Below are positions 42,994 to 51,231 of a stretch of 52,606 nt of DNA, piece by piece. The translations under genes and the position numbers were made by a program. The notes beneath the pieces are model-generated. The model saw only the letters and a list, made by a program, of their open reading frames with translations, was not told where the DNA came from and did not search any database. Numbering within the stretch: the stretch's first letter is position 1; the number at the start of each line of letters is the position of its first letter. Source of the stretch: Verrucomicrobiales bacterium (GTDB taxonomy: Bacteria > Verrucomicrobiota > Verrucomicrobiia > Verrucomicrobiales > DEV007); assembly GCA_029213265.1 (NCBI GenBank), contig JARGNG010000031.1, positions 1 through 52,606 on the forward strand. Direction: 5' to 3'.

Positions 42994-44502
42994 CTAAAAC
43001 TTTCGCAACAGCTCCGTCCGGATACCGAATCCCTTCTCGCCGTCATCCGTAACCGTGCCGAATCCTCCGGCGCGGAGGATGAGGTTTTTCGAGAGTGCTT
43101 CCTGATACTGCAGTCCCATGGCTCCGGTAACGGTGTAGTCTCCGGAGGGTGTTTCGGTCCTCGCTGCTCCCGTCGAGATCAACAACTGGCGTCGTTCTTC
43201 GGAATCGAGAAAGTGCTGGTAGGAAAGTTCGAAGCCGAGGGCATCACCTGCTTCTGTATCGAGCGGAGCCCCGTAGCTTCCGAGGCCGACGGCCCGTTGC
43301 AGCAGGGTGAAGTTTCCCAGTGCTCCCCCGGTGGCCGGGTCCCGGGCTGCGGAGGTATAGTCGCCCTGTTCCGAGTAGGTGCTGATTGTGAAAATGTCGT
43401 CGCTGTGTTTCATCGTTCGCGACAGCTGATGCGTGAACAACCATCCATCATTCACCGCACTGATTCCGCCCGCATTTTGTCCGGAGTGCATCGCAAAGGA
43501 TCCATTGACCCGCAAGGTGGAGTTCCAGTAACCGATCCGTGCGATGCGGCCGATTCCGAAATAGGCACCGTTGCCACTTCCACCGTCTCCCGGATTGGTC
43601 CCGTTCACGTAGGCGGCGTCGATTTCGAGAGTTTGCTTCGGGTAGTCGAGCGTGCTGGAAAGGGCAAAGAGGGTGGCGCCCGAGTCGCGACGGCGGTCAT
43701 TCCGGTGAACTTCGTTGAAGGCGACATAGGCTGAAAGGCGGGTCGCCGAGGCATTCATGCGGAAGAAATTGTGTTTTGTCAGGCCGATTGCATCGAGGTT
43801 GTCATTGGCGAGAATTCCGTTCTGGAGAAAAAGTGGCTGACGCCCGAGAGAGTATCCCAGATCGAGTCCCATCCGCTCATCGGGATCGAAGCGCGGAAAG
43901 AGTTCGTCGAGATAGCCTTCAATGAAGAAGGTATGCGGTTCCCCGTCCCATCCGTTCCGGAATTTGGTGCTCTCTCCCTGCCGGCGACCGACGCCGGTAA
44001 AGGTTCCTTCGTCATCGAGCGGGCGGAATCCAATGAGGAGTCGCTCGGTGCTGGTGAGAGAAAAGTTGCCGAAAAGGTCGAGGCGATTGGCCCATTCGTT
44101 GGTGCGCTGCCCGTCGGGTGCTTCGAAGCTCTGAAGCGCGGTGCGGTAGGTTCCGAAGCTGAAGAAGGAGGGCCGCCAGGTGGCTCCGGTTGGCGAAGTT
44201 GTTCCCGGATCGATCGGGCCGGGACTGAGAAACCGGTCCTGTCCGAAGAGGCTTTTTCGTTCGGGTAGCTCCGTCGTCACATCGTCCGGGGCCCGTGCCG
44301 CAAGCAGGGCCTCCCGCTCTTTGTTTTCCGGAAAAACGGCATCGTCAATTGCCTCGGTGATTGTTTTTTGACGGGACTGCGCACTTTGGCCGAATTCCTC
44401 CAGAGGCACGACTTCCTCGCTCAGTCCGAGAGAATGCGCCGAATCTTCTGCCGCGAGGGGCAATCCGCACAAAACGACGAAGGCGAGAACGGTCCGGGCC
44501 AT
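42994..44502 (-). CDS. Outer-membrane beta-barrel protein (porin-like), next to multihaem cytochrome
   Basis: The 502-residue protein has a signal peptide (M-A-R-T-V-L-A-F-V-V, cleavage near L-A-A-E-D). A soluble N-terminal stretch (about 20-105) is followed by many alternating amphipathic strands rich in Tyr, Phe, Arg and Gly. The C-terminus ends in Phe (E-L-L-R-K-F), the usual signal for BAM insertion. Motifs such as L-I-G-F-R-P-L and G-R-Q-P-L-F-L-Q-N-G look porin-like. ATG 44502 is preferred to TTG 44544 because it places the signal peptide at the N-terminus. It lies 46 bases downstream of the pentahaem cytochrome gene, suggesting that the two work together at the outer membrane. No homologue is named with certainty. 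Confidence 0.75.
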   Translation of the reverse strand: MARTVLAFVVLCGLPLAAEDSAHSLGLSEEVVPLEEFGQSAQSRQKTITEAIDDAVFPENKEREALLAARAPDDVTTELPERKSLFGQDRFLSPGPIDPGTTSPTGATWRPSFFSFGTYRTALQSFEAPDGQRTNEWANRLDLFGNFSLTSTERLLIGFRPLDDEGTFTGVGRRQGESTKFRNGWDGEPHTFFIEGYLDELFPRFDPDERMGLDLGYSLGRQPLFLQNGILANDNLDAIGLTKHNFFRMNASATRLSAYVAFNEVHRNDRRRDSGATLFALSSTLDYPKQTLEIDAAYVNGTNPGDGGSGNGAYFGIGRIARIGYWNSTLRVNGSFAMHSGQNAGGISAVNDGWLFTHQLSRTMKHSDDIFTISTYSEQGDYTSAARDPATGGALGNFTLLQRAVGLGSYGAPLDTEAGDALGFELSYQHFLDSEERRQLLISTGAARTETPSGDYTVTGAMGLQYQEALSKNLILRAGGFGTVTDDGEKGFGIRTELLRKF

Positions 44503-44548
44503 TCTCGCTAGGTCAGGAAGTGCGCTGTGAAGGGACTTGCTCAACTTG

Positions 44549-47008
44549 TCAGGATTCCGCTTCGGGGGAGTTCTTTTCGATGCCGGTGGTTTTCGTGGGG
44601 GAAGTTTCGGGGAAGAGCGATTCCTCCGGCCCTTCCGGAAGCAGGGGGAGCCCTTCCGGGACGCCTCCGGGCCAGAGTTCGGGTAGATGAGGTCCGAGGT
44701 GCTGGATCATGAAATCTTTTATCTCCTGGACCCCTTCGAGGGCGGCTTCCCGTTTGGCGAGTTCCTCGCTGGTGAGATGAGGAAAGGGGTAGTGGCTTAC
44801 CGGGACGTGCATGATTTCCTCCTCCGTCGGAGTGAAGTCGAGGTGAGAGCCGTCGGCATCGGAAGAGAGAGGGATGCACTTTTCCCAGATCGTGACCGTG
44901 CCGCCACGGCGGTTGCCGGCGCGGTCGATTTTGTGTCCGTTCGCAACGCGTTCCGCCACCTCCCTTGCGGAAAGGTTCATATCGAATCCGACCGGGGAAA
45001 TTTCTTTCACGAGGTTGACGGGAACCATCTGCGATAGCAGGCGGATGTTGATTTGGTAGGGGCGGGCGGGGGAGAGTTGATCGCGGTCGAGTTGGTATTT
45101 GGCCCGGCGGTGGGAGAGGGGGGGAATCGAGCGGAATTGTTTCCTCGCCCCGCCGCCCCGTCCGGTGTGGACATTGGCTGAGGTGGCCGTCCGGACAAAG
45201 GGAATCGGATCGAGGGAGGTGTTGAGCGGGAGAATTGATTCCCGCTCATCTCCGGCTAGATTGCGGGTGATGAATTTCGACTGCAGCGAAAAGAGAAACG
45301 GGTCGGGCCGCCATTCCAGGTCCTGCTTCGTCAGGGAAAGGTCTGCGTTTTCTTTCCAGCGGCTTTGTTCCAACCAGCGTCCTGATTTGGCGGCATTCGC
45401 GTGAACGTAGGAGGAGTGCAGGTCGCGCAGATCTCCGTTGGGATCACGATCCCCTGATTGAAAAACGAGATTTCCCTGCGCGTCCTTCACCATCACTTCG
45501 AGAAACATGACGCGTTCGGCATCGAAGCCGGTAGGGACGGCGTGCCCGGCCGTGGCATTGTGGACATCGAGATGAAACGCGAAGGCGCGGGCGTCGTCCC
45601 GGCTCACTGCAAATTCTCCGAGCTGAAGGGCGCGGCGGAGAATACGGGTTCGCTCGACGTGAGCTCGGTTGAGAAGTTGAAACTGCTTGTCGAGAATGTG
45701 CCTCGCTGATTTCCTGCGAAGGGAGGCGGCGACTGGATCACCGGGATCGGCCCAGGGAAAGGAGGCGTTGGTAAGTCGTTGGGAGCGCTCCGTTTCCGAC
45801 AGGTTCTCCTCAAACGCTTCCGTGCCCCATCCTTCTTCCCAGCAAAAGGTCAACCAGTCGGTCAGGGTGTGCTTCTTGGCCGTCTTTGCAGCCGTTCGCA
45901 GGTTTTGTTTTTCGGCCTCCTTCTTGACGTCCGGATCGGGATTGGAAAGCTTCTTGATGTAGGCGAGCAATTCTTTTGACTCGATTTTGAGCGTGTGACG
46001 GAAGCGCGTCCCGTAGGTGAATTCGGCCGTTTCGACCGAGTGGGGAAACAATCCCGGATGGACGATGCTGTAGTCAGGACCGATGAACATGTGATTCGTC
46101 TTTTTGCGGGGAGGGGTCGCCTTTCCCTCTTTCGGATCACGGGGCGAGTTCCGGACTTTCGCAACCGGTCCGAAGGCGTAGTTCAAATCGCGACCGGATT
46201 CGGTGAATCGGTCCTCTTCCGGGACGACGGCACCCGCTTTCACGCCCATGTGGCAGTCCTGGCAGGAGGTTCCTTCTTTCGCGGCGGGCGAGTGCTTGAA
46301 CTCGGAGAAAGCCGACTCGAGTCGGATCCCGCTGGGGGAATTCACATCATGGCACATGCCGCATTGCCCGGATTTGGCAATCACCGGCGACTCGATCGTT
46401 TCCCCGTGCGTCAGTTTGCCCCGCTCCTCTGAGTTCGTGACGAGGCCGAATTCAGGATTCTTGAGCAATTGCTGAAAACTGTCGCCTCCGCCGGGACCGT
46501 AGATCGGATCGGAGAGAGGCCCTTTGTGAAGAGAAATTCGCCCGCTCGTTGTTCCAAAGTCCGTCGAAACGCGGTGACAGGTGATACAGGTCACGCCCTC
46601 GCGAACCGCCGGTGATCGATGAAGAACGGATCCGTAGAGGTCCTCTTCGCGTTCCATTCCCACAGGGGTGTGACAGCGAATGCAAAAGTCTCCGTTCGTT
46701 CCCCCGGTTCGACTCGTGAGGAAGGTGTGCATCGAGTTGAAAACCGGGCTCAACATGGCGTAGGCGTGAGGCGATACCGACCACTCCTCAAAATGGTCGG
46801 GATGGCATTGCGCACAGCTAACTGCAGTGGGATAGCGATTCTCTTCCCGGAGTGTTTCGAGATAGGTCCGGTGCGCCTCATCCGCGGCAGGACTCAGAGG
46901 ATGGTCCCCGTCAGCGGAGCGCACCTCCACGGGCGCGAAGACCGGGAAAAGCATTGCCCAAACCGCAGTGATCGTGAGGAAGGGACTCTTTGAAGGGAAA
47001 CGAAACAT
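44549..47008 (-). CDS. Pentahaem cytochrome c, exported
   Basis: The 819-residue protein starts at ATG 47008 with a signal peptide (F-L-T-I-T-A-V-W-A-M-L) and carries five C-x-x-C-H haem sites at residues 65, 109, 141, 216 and 249. The opening pattern C-A-Q-C-H-P-D-H-F-E-E-W-S-V-S-P-H-A resembles the cytochrome c-554-type family. Beyond about 280 there are no further haems. Instead a large beta-rich region contains H-N-A-T-A-G-H-A-V-P-T-G, a motif I associate with multihaem cytochromes. The C-terminal 60 residues are acidic and Pro-rich. It is co-oriented with the beta-barrel gene and divergent from the tetrahaem gene. I infer periplasmic or outer-membrane electron transfer. The electron donor and acceptor are not evident. 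Confidence 0.85.
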   Translation of the reverse strand: MFRFPSKSPFLTITAVWAMLFPVFAPVEVRSADGDHPLSPAADEAHRTYLETLREENRYPTAVSCAQCHPDHFEEWSVSPHAYAMLSPVFNSMHTFLTSRTGGTNGDFCIRCHTPVGMEREEDLYGSVLHRSPAVREGVTCITCHRVSTDFGTTSGRISLHKGPLSDPIYGPGGGDSFQQLLKNPEFGLVTNSEERGKLTHGETIESPVIAKSGQCGMCHDVNSPSGIRLESAFSEFKHSPAAKEGTSCQDCHMGVKAGAVVPEEDRFTESGRDLNYAFGPVAKVRNSPRDPKEGKATPPRKKTNHMFIGPDYSIVHPGLFPHSVETAEFTYGTRFRHTLKIESKELLAYIKKLSNPDPDVKKEAEKQNLRTAAKTAKKHTLTDWLTFCWEEGWGTEAFEENLSETERSQRLTNASFPWADPGDPVAASLRRKSARHILDKQFQLLNRAHVERTRILRRALQLGEFAVSRDDARAFAFHLDVHNATAGHAVPTGFDAERVMFLEVMVKDAQGNLVFQSGDRDPNGDLRDLHSSYVHANAAKSGRWLEQSRWKENADLSLTKQDLEWRPDPFLFSLQSKFITRNLAGDERESILPLNTSLDPIPFVRTATSANVHTGRGGGARKQFRSIPPLSHRRAKYQLDRDQLSPARPYQINIRLLSQMVPVNLVKEISPVGFDMNLSAREVAERVANGHKIDRAGNRRGGTVTIWEKCIPLSSDADGSHLDFTPTEEEIMHVPVSHYPFPHLTSEELAKREAALEGVQEIKDFMIQHLGPHLPELWPGGVPEGLPLLPEGPEESLFPETSPTKTTGIEKNSPEAES

Positions 47009-47090
47009 TTTATAGAAGATATGGAAATTATTGCATTTCACAAAAGTTTATTTTATGTTTCTGCAGATATTCGCCCTTTTCTTGCCATTC

Positions 47091-48125
47091 ATGATCCTCT
47101 TTCGAGCCCTCGTATTTCTGTCGTTCGCCGTGGTTTTCCCGGCGTTCGGGCAGCGTCCTCCCATTCCGGCAGGGCAGATTGTCGGCTCTGAGACGTGCCG
47201 TGATTGCCATGAAGAAATGGTCGAGCAATGGGAGAAAACGGCCCATGCCACCTCACTTGAGAAAATGCTTTCCTCAGACAAGGCGATCGAAATTGCCGCA
47301 GCAGTGGATATTCAGCCCGCTGAGATTCCGATGAAAGCGAGCTGCGTTCGTTGTCATTTCACGCAGGAGGATTTAGCCGGCACGGCCCAAACGACGATGG
47401 CGGTGAGTTGCGAAAGCTGCCATGGCGGAGCGATTGATTGGATCGAGGAGCACAACCGGAAACATGTTTCCCGCCAGAGCCGGGTCGATGCCTCTGTGGC
47501 GCTCGGAATGTCCCACCCGGAGTCCATCCTTTCTATTTCCAAATCCTGTTTCGAATGCCACGTCGTCGACGATGAGCAACTCGTGAATCATGCCGGGCAT
47601 CCCGCTGTCAGTGATGGATTCGAAATCCTTTCGTGGTACTCTGGCGAAGTGAAGCACAACTTTCTCGTGGGCGGCTCAGCTTCTTCTGTGAAAACGCACG
47701 TTTCCGATCCCCAGCCAATTCCACAGGAGCGAAAGCGAATGCTGTATCTTAATGGCAAGCTTGTCCATTTGGCCTACCTCCTGCAATCGCTGGCGAGGGC
47801 AACGGATGCGCCGGTCGACAGGAATGGGGAATTCATACGGTTGCCAAATGGAGACTTTACCTATGCCGTTCAACTCGCCCGGGCGATCAAGCGTGTTGAG
47901 TGTGATCTGGAGGATGCCCTGCACTTCGTCGCCGTCCCCGAATACGATGAAGCTCTCGCCCTGATTCGATCAATCCGGTTGGAGACCGGCAAGGAGGCGG
48001 AATTGAGAGAGGCCTCTGCGACAGTGTTTCGTCTGGCGGAGCTGTTTTGCGAAAAACGTACCGGGTCCCAATTTACAGCGATTGATCCGCTTCTCGCGAA
48101 ATTGGATTTGAGGGAGGCGGACTAG
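47091..48125 (+). CDS. Tetrahaem cytochrome c (cytochrome c-554 type)
   Basis: The 344-residue protein has a signal peptide (M-I-L-F-R-A-L-V-F-L, cleavage near F-G-Q). Four C-x-x-C-H sites lie at residues 36, 85, 107 and 153, plus additional His residues near 168-189 that could be axial ligands. S-E-T-C-R-D-C-H-E-E-M-V-E-Q-W is the typical first-haem context of the c-554 family. The C-terminal half is helical and haem-free. Two earlier in-frame starts (47031, 47055) exist; 47091 is chosen for the cleanest signal peptide. It is divergent from the pentahaem gene with fewer than 85 bases between them, so the promoters must be close or shared. No hydroxylamine oxidoreductase gene is present, so the role is probably not nitrification. 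Confidence 0.85.
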   Translation: MILFRALVFLSFAVVFPAFGQRPPIPAGQIVGSETCRDCHEEMVEQWEKTAHATSLEKMLSSDKAIEIAAAVDIQPAEIPMKASCVRCHFTQEDLAGTAQTTMAVSCESCHGGAIDWIEEHNRKHVSRQSRVDASVALGMSHPESILSISKSCFECHVVDDEQLVNHAGHPAVSDGFEILSWYSGEVKHNFLVGGSASSVKTHVSDPQPIPQERKRMLYLNGKLVHLAYLLQSLARATDAPVDRNGEFIRLPNGDFTYAVQLARAIKRVECDLEDALHFVAVPEYDEALALIRSIRLETGKEAELREASATVFRLAELFCEKRTGSQFTAIDPLLAKLDLREAD

Positions 48126-48181
48126 ACATCCGATCATTTTTTTCAACAATTCTTGAAAAGTGAAGTCCGTCAGGCGTAAGT

Positions 48182-49120
48182 ATGCGCATGTACAAGTGTC
48201 TCTATTCCATCCTGGCCTTTTGCCTCGCTTCCTTTTCTGCCATTTCGGAGGAGCGCGTCAACGACCCGAGCTCCTTCACCTGGAATCCAGCGCTTTCTCC
48301 GGCCGGGCCCGTTGTCGTTTCGGTCAATCTAAAGTCGCAGACGGCAGCGGTGTATCGAAACGGAATTGAGATCGGGAGCTGCATTGTCAGCACGGGTATG
48401 CCGGGGCATGAGACCCCAACAGGTGTGTTTCATATTCTGCAGAAAGACGCCGACCATCACTCCAGCACCTACAACAATGCTTCGATGCCCTTTACTGAGC
48501 GACTGACCTGGGGCGGAGTGGCGCTGCACGCCGGATCTTTGCCCGGCTACCCTTCGTCGCATGGTTGCATCCATCTCCCCTATGAGTTTTCCAAGCGACT
48601 TTTCCAAATTACGGAAATGGGCGGCACGGTGATCATTACGGACGACGCTCCCACCGGAGGTGTTTCGAAAGGGCACCGAATCGAATTTGCCGAAGATGAG
48701 AAATCCTCCGACTTCGATTGGAGTCCTCATGATTCCCCGGCCGGCCCCGTCTCGATTCTGTTCAGTTCTACGGATGAAGAAGTGATCGTGGTCCGCAACG
48801 GCGTTTTGATCGGAAAAGGGCAGGCAAAGTTCAAGGCATTCGCTCCGAAGCCGAAAGGAACTTATGCCTACGTTTTTGACGGATGGGAGAGGGAGCAATC
48901 AGGGAACCCCTATCCACACTGGCATCAGATCGGGGGACCGGCGAACAGTCATGAACTCCAGGCGTTCCAACATCTCAAGACCGATCCCCGCCTGAAGCAC
49001 GTTCTCGACACCGTGCTGACACCGGGCACGAACTTGATCATCACGAATGATTCTCTTTCCAACGCGACTCGCAGTCAGCCCGGATTTCACATCATGAAGG
49101 GAACGCTCGCGAAGAAGTGA
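48182..49120 (+). CDS. L,D-transpeptidase (YkuD) with degenerate second domain
   Basis: The 312-residue protein has an N-terminal signal peptide (about 1-22). The YkuD catalytic domain (about 32-155) contains V-A-L-H-A-G (His116) and S-S-H-G-C-I-H-L-P (His127, Cys129), the active site that forms 3-3 peptidoglycan cross-links or attaches proteins to peptidoglycan. Residues about 178-312 repeat the first domain's opening (F-D-W-S-P-H-D-S-P-A-G-P-V against F-T-W-N-P-A-L-S-P-A-G-P-V) and its closing strand (L-I-I-T-N-D against V-I-I-T-D-D) but lack the HGC motif. It is presumably periplasmic. It is convergent with the DNA methyltransferase, with a 9-base gap. Confidence 0.9.
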   Translation: MRMYKCLYSILAFCLASFSAISEERVNDPSSFTWNPALSPAGPVVVSVNLKSQTAAVYRNGIEIGSCIVSTGMPGHETPTGVFHILQKDADHHSSTYNNASMPFTERLTWGGVALHAGSLPGYPSSHGCIHLPYEFSKRLFQITEMGGTVIITDDAPTGGVSKGHRIEFAEDEKSSDFDWSPHDSPAGPVSILFSSTDEEVIVVRNGVLIGKGQAKFKAFAPKPKGTYAYVFDGWEREQSGNPYPHWHQIGGPANSHELQAFQHLKTDPRLKHVLDTVLTPGTNLIITNDSLSNATRSQPGFHIMKGTLAKK

Positions 49121-49129
49121 GAGGCGTTG

Positions 49130-49972
49130 CTACTCAATCCGCTCTTTCGCTTCCTCCCAGTAGCCATCGTCGATCTCGAATCCGATAAAGCGCCCGAGGC
49201 CTTCCTCTCCCGCAGCGGTGGCGGCATGGCCGATCCCGAGAAACGGATCCATCATCGTGAGTGCGGAGGGCTCGCCGCCGTGCAGGAGAATGCATTTGCG
49301 TGCCAACTCGACGGGAAACGTCGCGGGATGGGGACGGTCCCGGTTTCTGCTGACAATCGTTTCGTAGGGGATGAACCAGTTGTTTCCACGGCAGCGCTTG
49401 TCGCGTCCCCCTGTGTGCCCCCATCGCTTGATGTTGCTTTTGTCGGCGTAGGGAACCCCCACTGCAATTCGATCAACCGGGACCTTTCCGGTTTTGGTAA
49501 AGTGAAATACAAACTCGTGGCAGTCGTTCACGAAGCGTTTCGAATTGATAGGCTTGAAATGCCCGACGGAGACGGGATCGCTGTCCCGTGGCTCTACGGT
49601 GATGGATTTTATCCAGTGAATGGTATTTTGCAGATCGAAAAGATCGCGCAGGGCCAGGGCCAGTTCGTGCGGCATCCAAGGATTGGCGGGAGCGGCACCC
49701 ACGTTGAGAAAAAATGAGCCCTCCGGCTTGAGCAGTCGTTTCACCTCGCCGGCCCATTCCAGCGACCAGGCCAGGTAGTCTTCGGAACTGAGCTTGTCGT
49801 TGTAGCTTTGGTAGGAAATCCCGAGGTTGTAGGGGGGCGACGTCACGACAAGATCAACCGACTCGTCCGGGAGATCCCGCATGCCCCGAACGCAATCACC
49901 GTGGCGCAGATCAAATTCGGTGGGGAATTTCTTCTGCTTGTCGGGGCCGGGCGGCACGTCAGGGTCGGACAT
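49130..49972 (-). CDS. Site-specific DNA methyltransferase (N6-adenine/N4-cytosine, PF01555)
   Basis: The 280-residue protein has catalytic motif T-S-P-P-Y (44-48) ahead of the SAM-binding motif D-P-F-L-G-I-G-H-A-A-T-A-A near the C-terminus, the beta-class order. The usual D-P-F-x-G-x-G-T reads G-H here. F-I-G-F-E-I-D-D-G-Y-W follows as motif X/II-like. ATG 49972 (M-S-D-P-D-V) is chosen because the 54 extra codons upstream to 50134 run through a REP-like palindrome pair. No restriction endonuclease, specificity subunit or phage gene is nearby, so this is an orphan methyltransferase, perhaps regulatory. The target sequence cannot be predicted. Confidence 0.9.
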   Translation of the reverse strand: MSDPDVPPGPDKQKKFPTEFDLRHGDCVRGMRDLPDESVDLVVTSPPYNLGISYQSYNDKLSSEDYLAWSLEWAGEVKRLLKPEGSFFLNVGAAPANPWMPHELALALRDLFDLQNTIHWIKSITVEPRDSDPVSVGHFKPINSKRFVNDCHEFVFHFTKTGKVPVDRIAVGVPYADKSNIKRWGHTGGRDKRCRGNNWFIPYETIVSRNRDRPHPATFPVELARKCILLHGGEPSALTMMDPFLGIGHAATAAGEEGLGRFIGFEIDDGYWEEAKERIE

Positions 49973-50037
49973 CAGTTCTTTGTCGGGGAAGATCGAGATG
50001 GATGCAATGTTTTTGAACAGGGCGGGAAGGGAAGGTG

Positions 50038-50058
50038 CCACGTTCCTGCGAACGCGGC
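50038..50058 (-). repeat. REP-like palindrome A1 (reverse orientation)
   Basis: Read on the minus strand, the core is CCGCGTTCGCAGGAACGTGG: an 8-bp stem with one G-T pair and a GCAG loop. It is separated by 20 bases from A2 in opposite orientation. Its GTAG head is degraded (read as ATCG). Confidence 0.7.
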
Positions 50059-50078
50059 GATTCAGGTTTGCGATGGCT

Positions 50079-50103
50079 GTAGCCGCCGTCGCAAGACGGT
50101 GGG
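50079..50103 (+). repeat. REP-like palindrome A2 (forward)
   Basis: A GTAG head is followed by CCGCCGTCGCAAGACGGTGG, an 8-bp stem (one G-T pair) capped by a GCAA tetraloop, then G. It forms an inverted pair with A1 in the 158-base gap between the methyltransferase and glycerate kinase genes. Confidence 0.8.
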
Positions 50104-50130
50104 AAGGGGTTGCCCCGACCTCTGAGGGAA

Positions 50131-51231
50131 TCAAATCGATGCTGCAAATTTCTCCGCTGCGTCCCGCAACAGCCGCGCGGCATGGTTCATGTTTTCCTCC
50201 ATGCTCAAGTCGGGATCACGAATCTCGATGCTCTCTTCGAACTGCCCTCCGGCGCCTTCCTCGCGAATTCCGCAAAACGCATAGACCGGCTTTTCAGAGG
50301 CTTTCGCGAGCCTGGCGACGCCGGCGGGGGCTTTTCCCTGATCGGTTTGGCGGTCGAGCTTGCCTTCTCCGGTGATGACGAGATCAGCCCGGGCAATGTG
50401 AGATTCCAGATCGAGAAGGTCGGAGACCAGCGTAAACCCGGGGACCAGTTCCCCGTGAAGAAAGATCATTCCGCCGAACCCCAATCCCCCGGCGGCACCG
50501 GATCCGGGAAGCGTTGCCGCCTGCCTCGCCGGGTCGCCCAGCAGAGAGATAAGGTGCTCCAGGCGGGCTTCGTGTTTTGCGACGTCGTGTTCGAGGATCC
50601 CCTTTTGCGGCCCATAGACCGCCGTGCATCCATCGGGCCCGAGAAGAGGGTTTTCGACATCGCAGGCGACCAGGATCGCGGGCAACCGCAGATCGGAGGG
50701 CGGCTCAATCGTCTTTGCCTCCGAGAGGCGAAGAGGGATGTCATGGATCTCATTTCCTTCGTCATCAAGAAATCGAAACCCGAGAGCCTGCGCCATACCG
50801 CTGCCTCCATCATTGGTCGCGCTCCCTCCGATACCGAGAATGATCTCTTCGGCTCCCTGATGGATGGCATTGAGAATGAGTTCTCCGGTTCCGTAGGTGG
50901 AAGCCCGCCACGGATCCGTTTTTCGGGAACCCAGTTGGGCGAGGCCGGATGCCTCTGCCATTTCGATCACGGCGATGCGGCCGTTGTCGAGCCACCCATA
51001 GCCCGCCCCGGTCGGTTCTCCGAGAGCATCCTGAACCCGGCAGGTTTTCCAAAGGCCGCCTTTGGCATCCGTCAGGGTTTGGGAAAGCCCGTCCCCGCCG
51101 TCGGCAACAGGGATGGTTTGAATGGTAAACCGGTTCGGGGAGGCGTCCCGCAATCCCGCTTCGATCGCGGCACAGGCCTCGACCGCCGTGAGGGAGCCTT
51201 TGAATTTGTCGCTGGCGACGAGGATATTCAT
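50131..51231 (-). CDS. glxK: Glycerate kinase (PF02595 family)
   Basis: The 366-residue cytosolic enzyme phosphorylates D-glycerate, probably to 2-phosphoglycerate, feeding lower glycolysis. It begins M-N-I-L-V-A-S-D-K-F-K-G-S-L-T-A, and has P-V-A-D-G-G-D-G, I-G-G-S-A-T-N-D-G-G-S-G-M (phosphate binding), G-S-G-A-A-G-G-L-G-F-G and L-V-I-T-G-E-G-K-L-D-R-Q-T, all family signatures. The length is normal. The start ATG overlaps the stop of the AAA ATPase gene as ATGA, so the two are translationally coupled. No glyoxylate or tartronate pathway gene is present. The symbol is by family; garK is equally possible. Confidence 0.92.
   Translation of the reverse strand: MNILVASDKFKGSLTAVEACAAIEAGLRDASPNRFTIQTIPVADGGDGLSQTLTDAKGGLWKTCRVQDALGEPTGAGYGWLDNGRIAVIEMAEASGLAQLGSRKTDPWRASTYGTGELILNAIHQGAEEIILGIGGSATNDGGSGMAQALGFRFLDDEGNEIHDIPLRLSEAKTIEPPSDLRLPAILVACDVENPLLGPDGCTAVYGPQKGILEHDVAKHEARLEHLISLLGDPARQAATLPGSGAAGGLGFGGMIFLHGELVPGFTLVSDLLDLESHIARADLVITGEGKLDRQTDQGKAPAGVARLAKASEKPVYAFCGIREEGAGGQFEESIEIRDPDLSMEENMNHAARLLRDAAEKFAASI

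Noticed and set aside
44549..48125. Assigning the cytochromes to nitrification or hydroxylamine oxidation
   Set aside because: Only the c-554-type haem context supports it; no hydroxylamine oxidoreductase, quinone-reducing cytochrome or ammonia monooxygenase gene is present.
49973..50134. N-terminal extension of the DNA methyltransferase to 50134
   Set aside because: The extra residues are translated from the REP-like palindrome pair and are not like the family; an internal ATG directly precedes the conserved domain.
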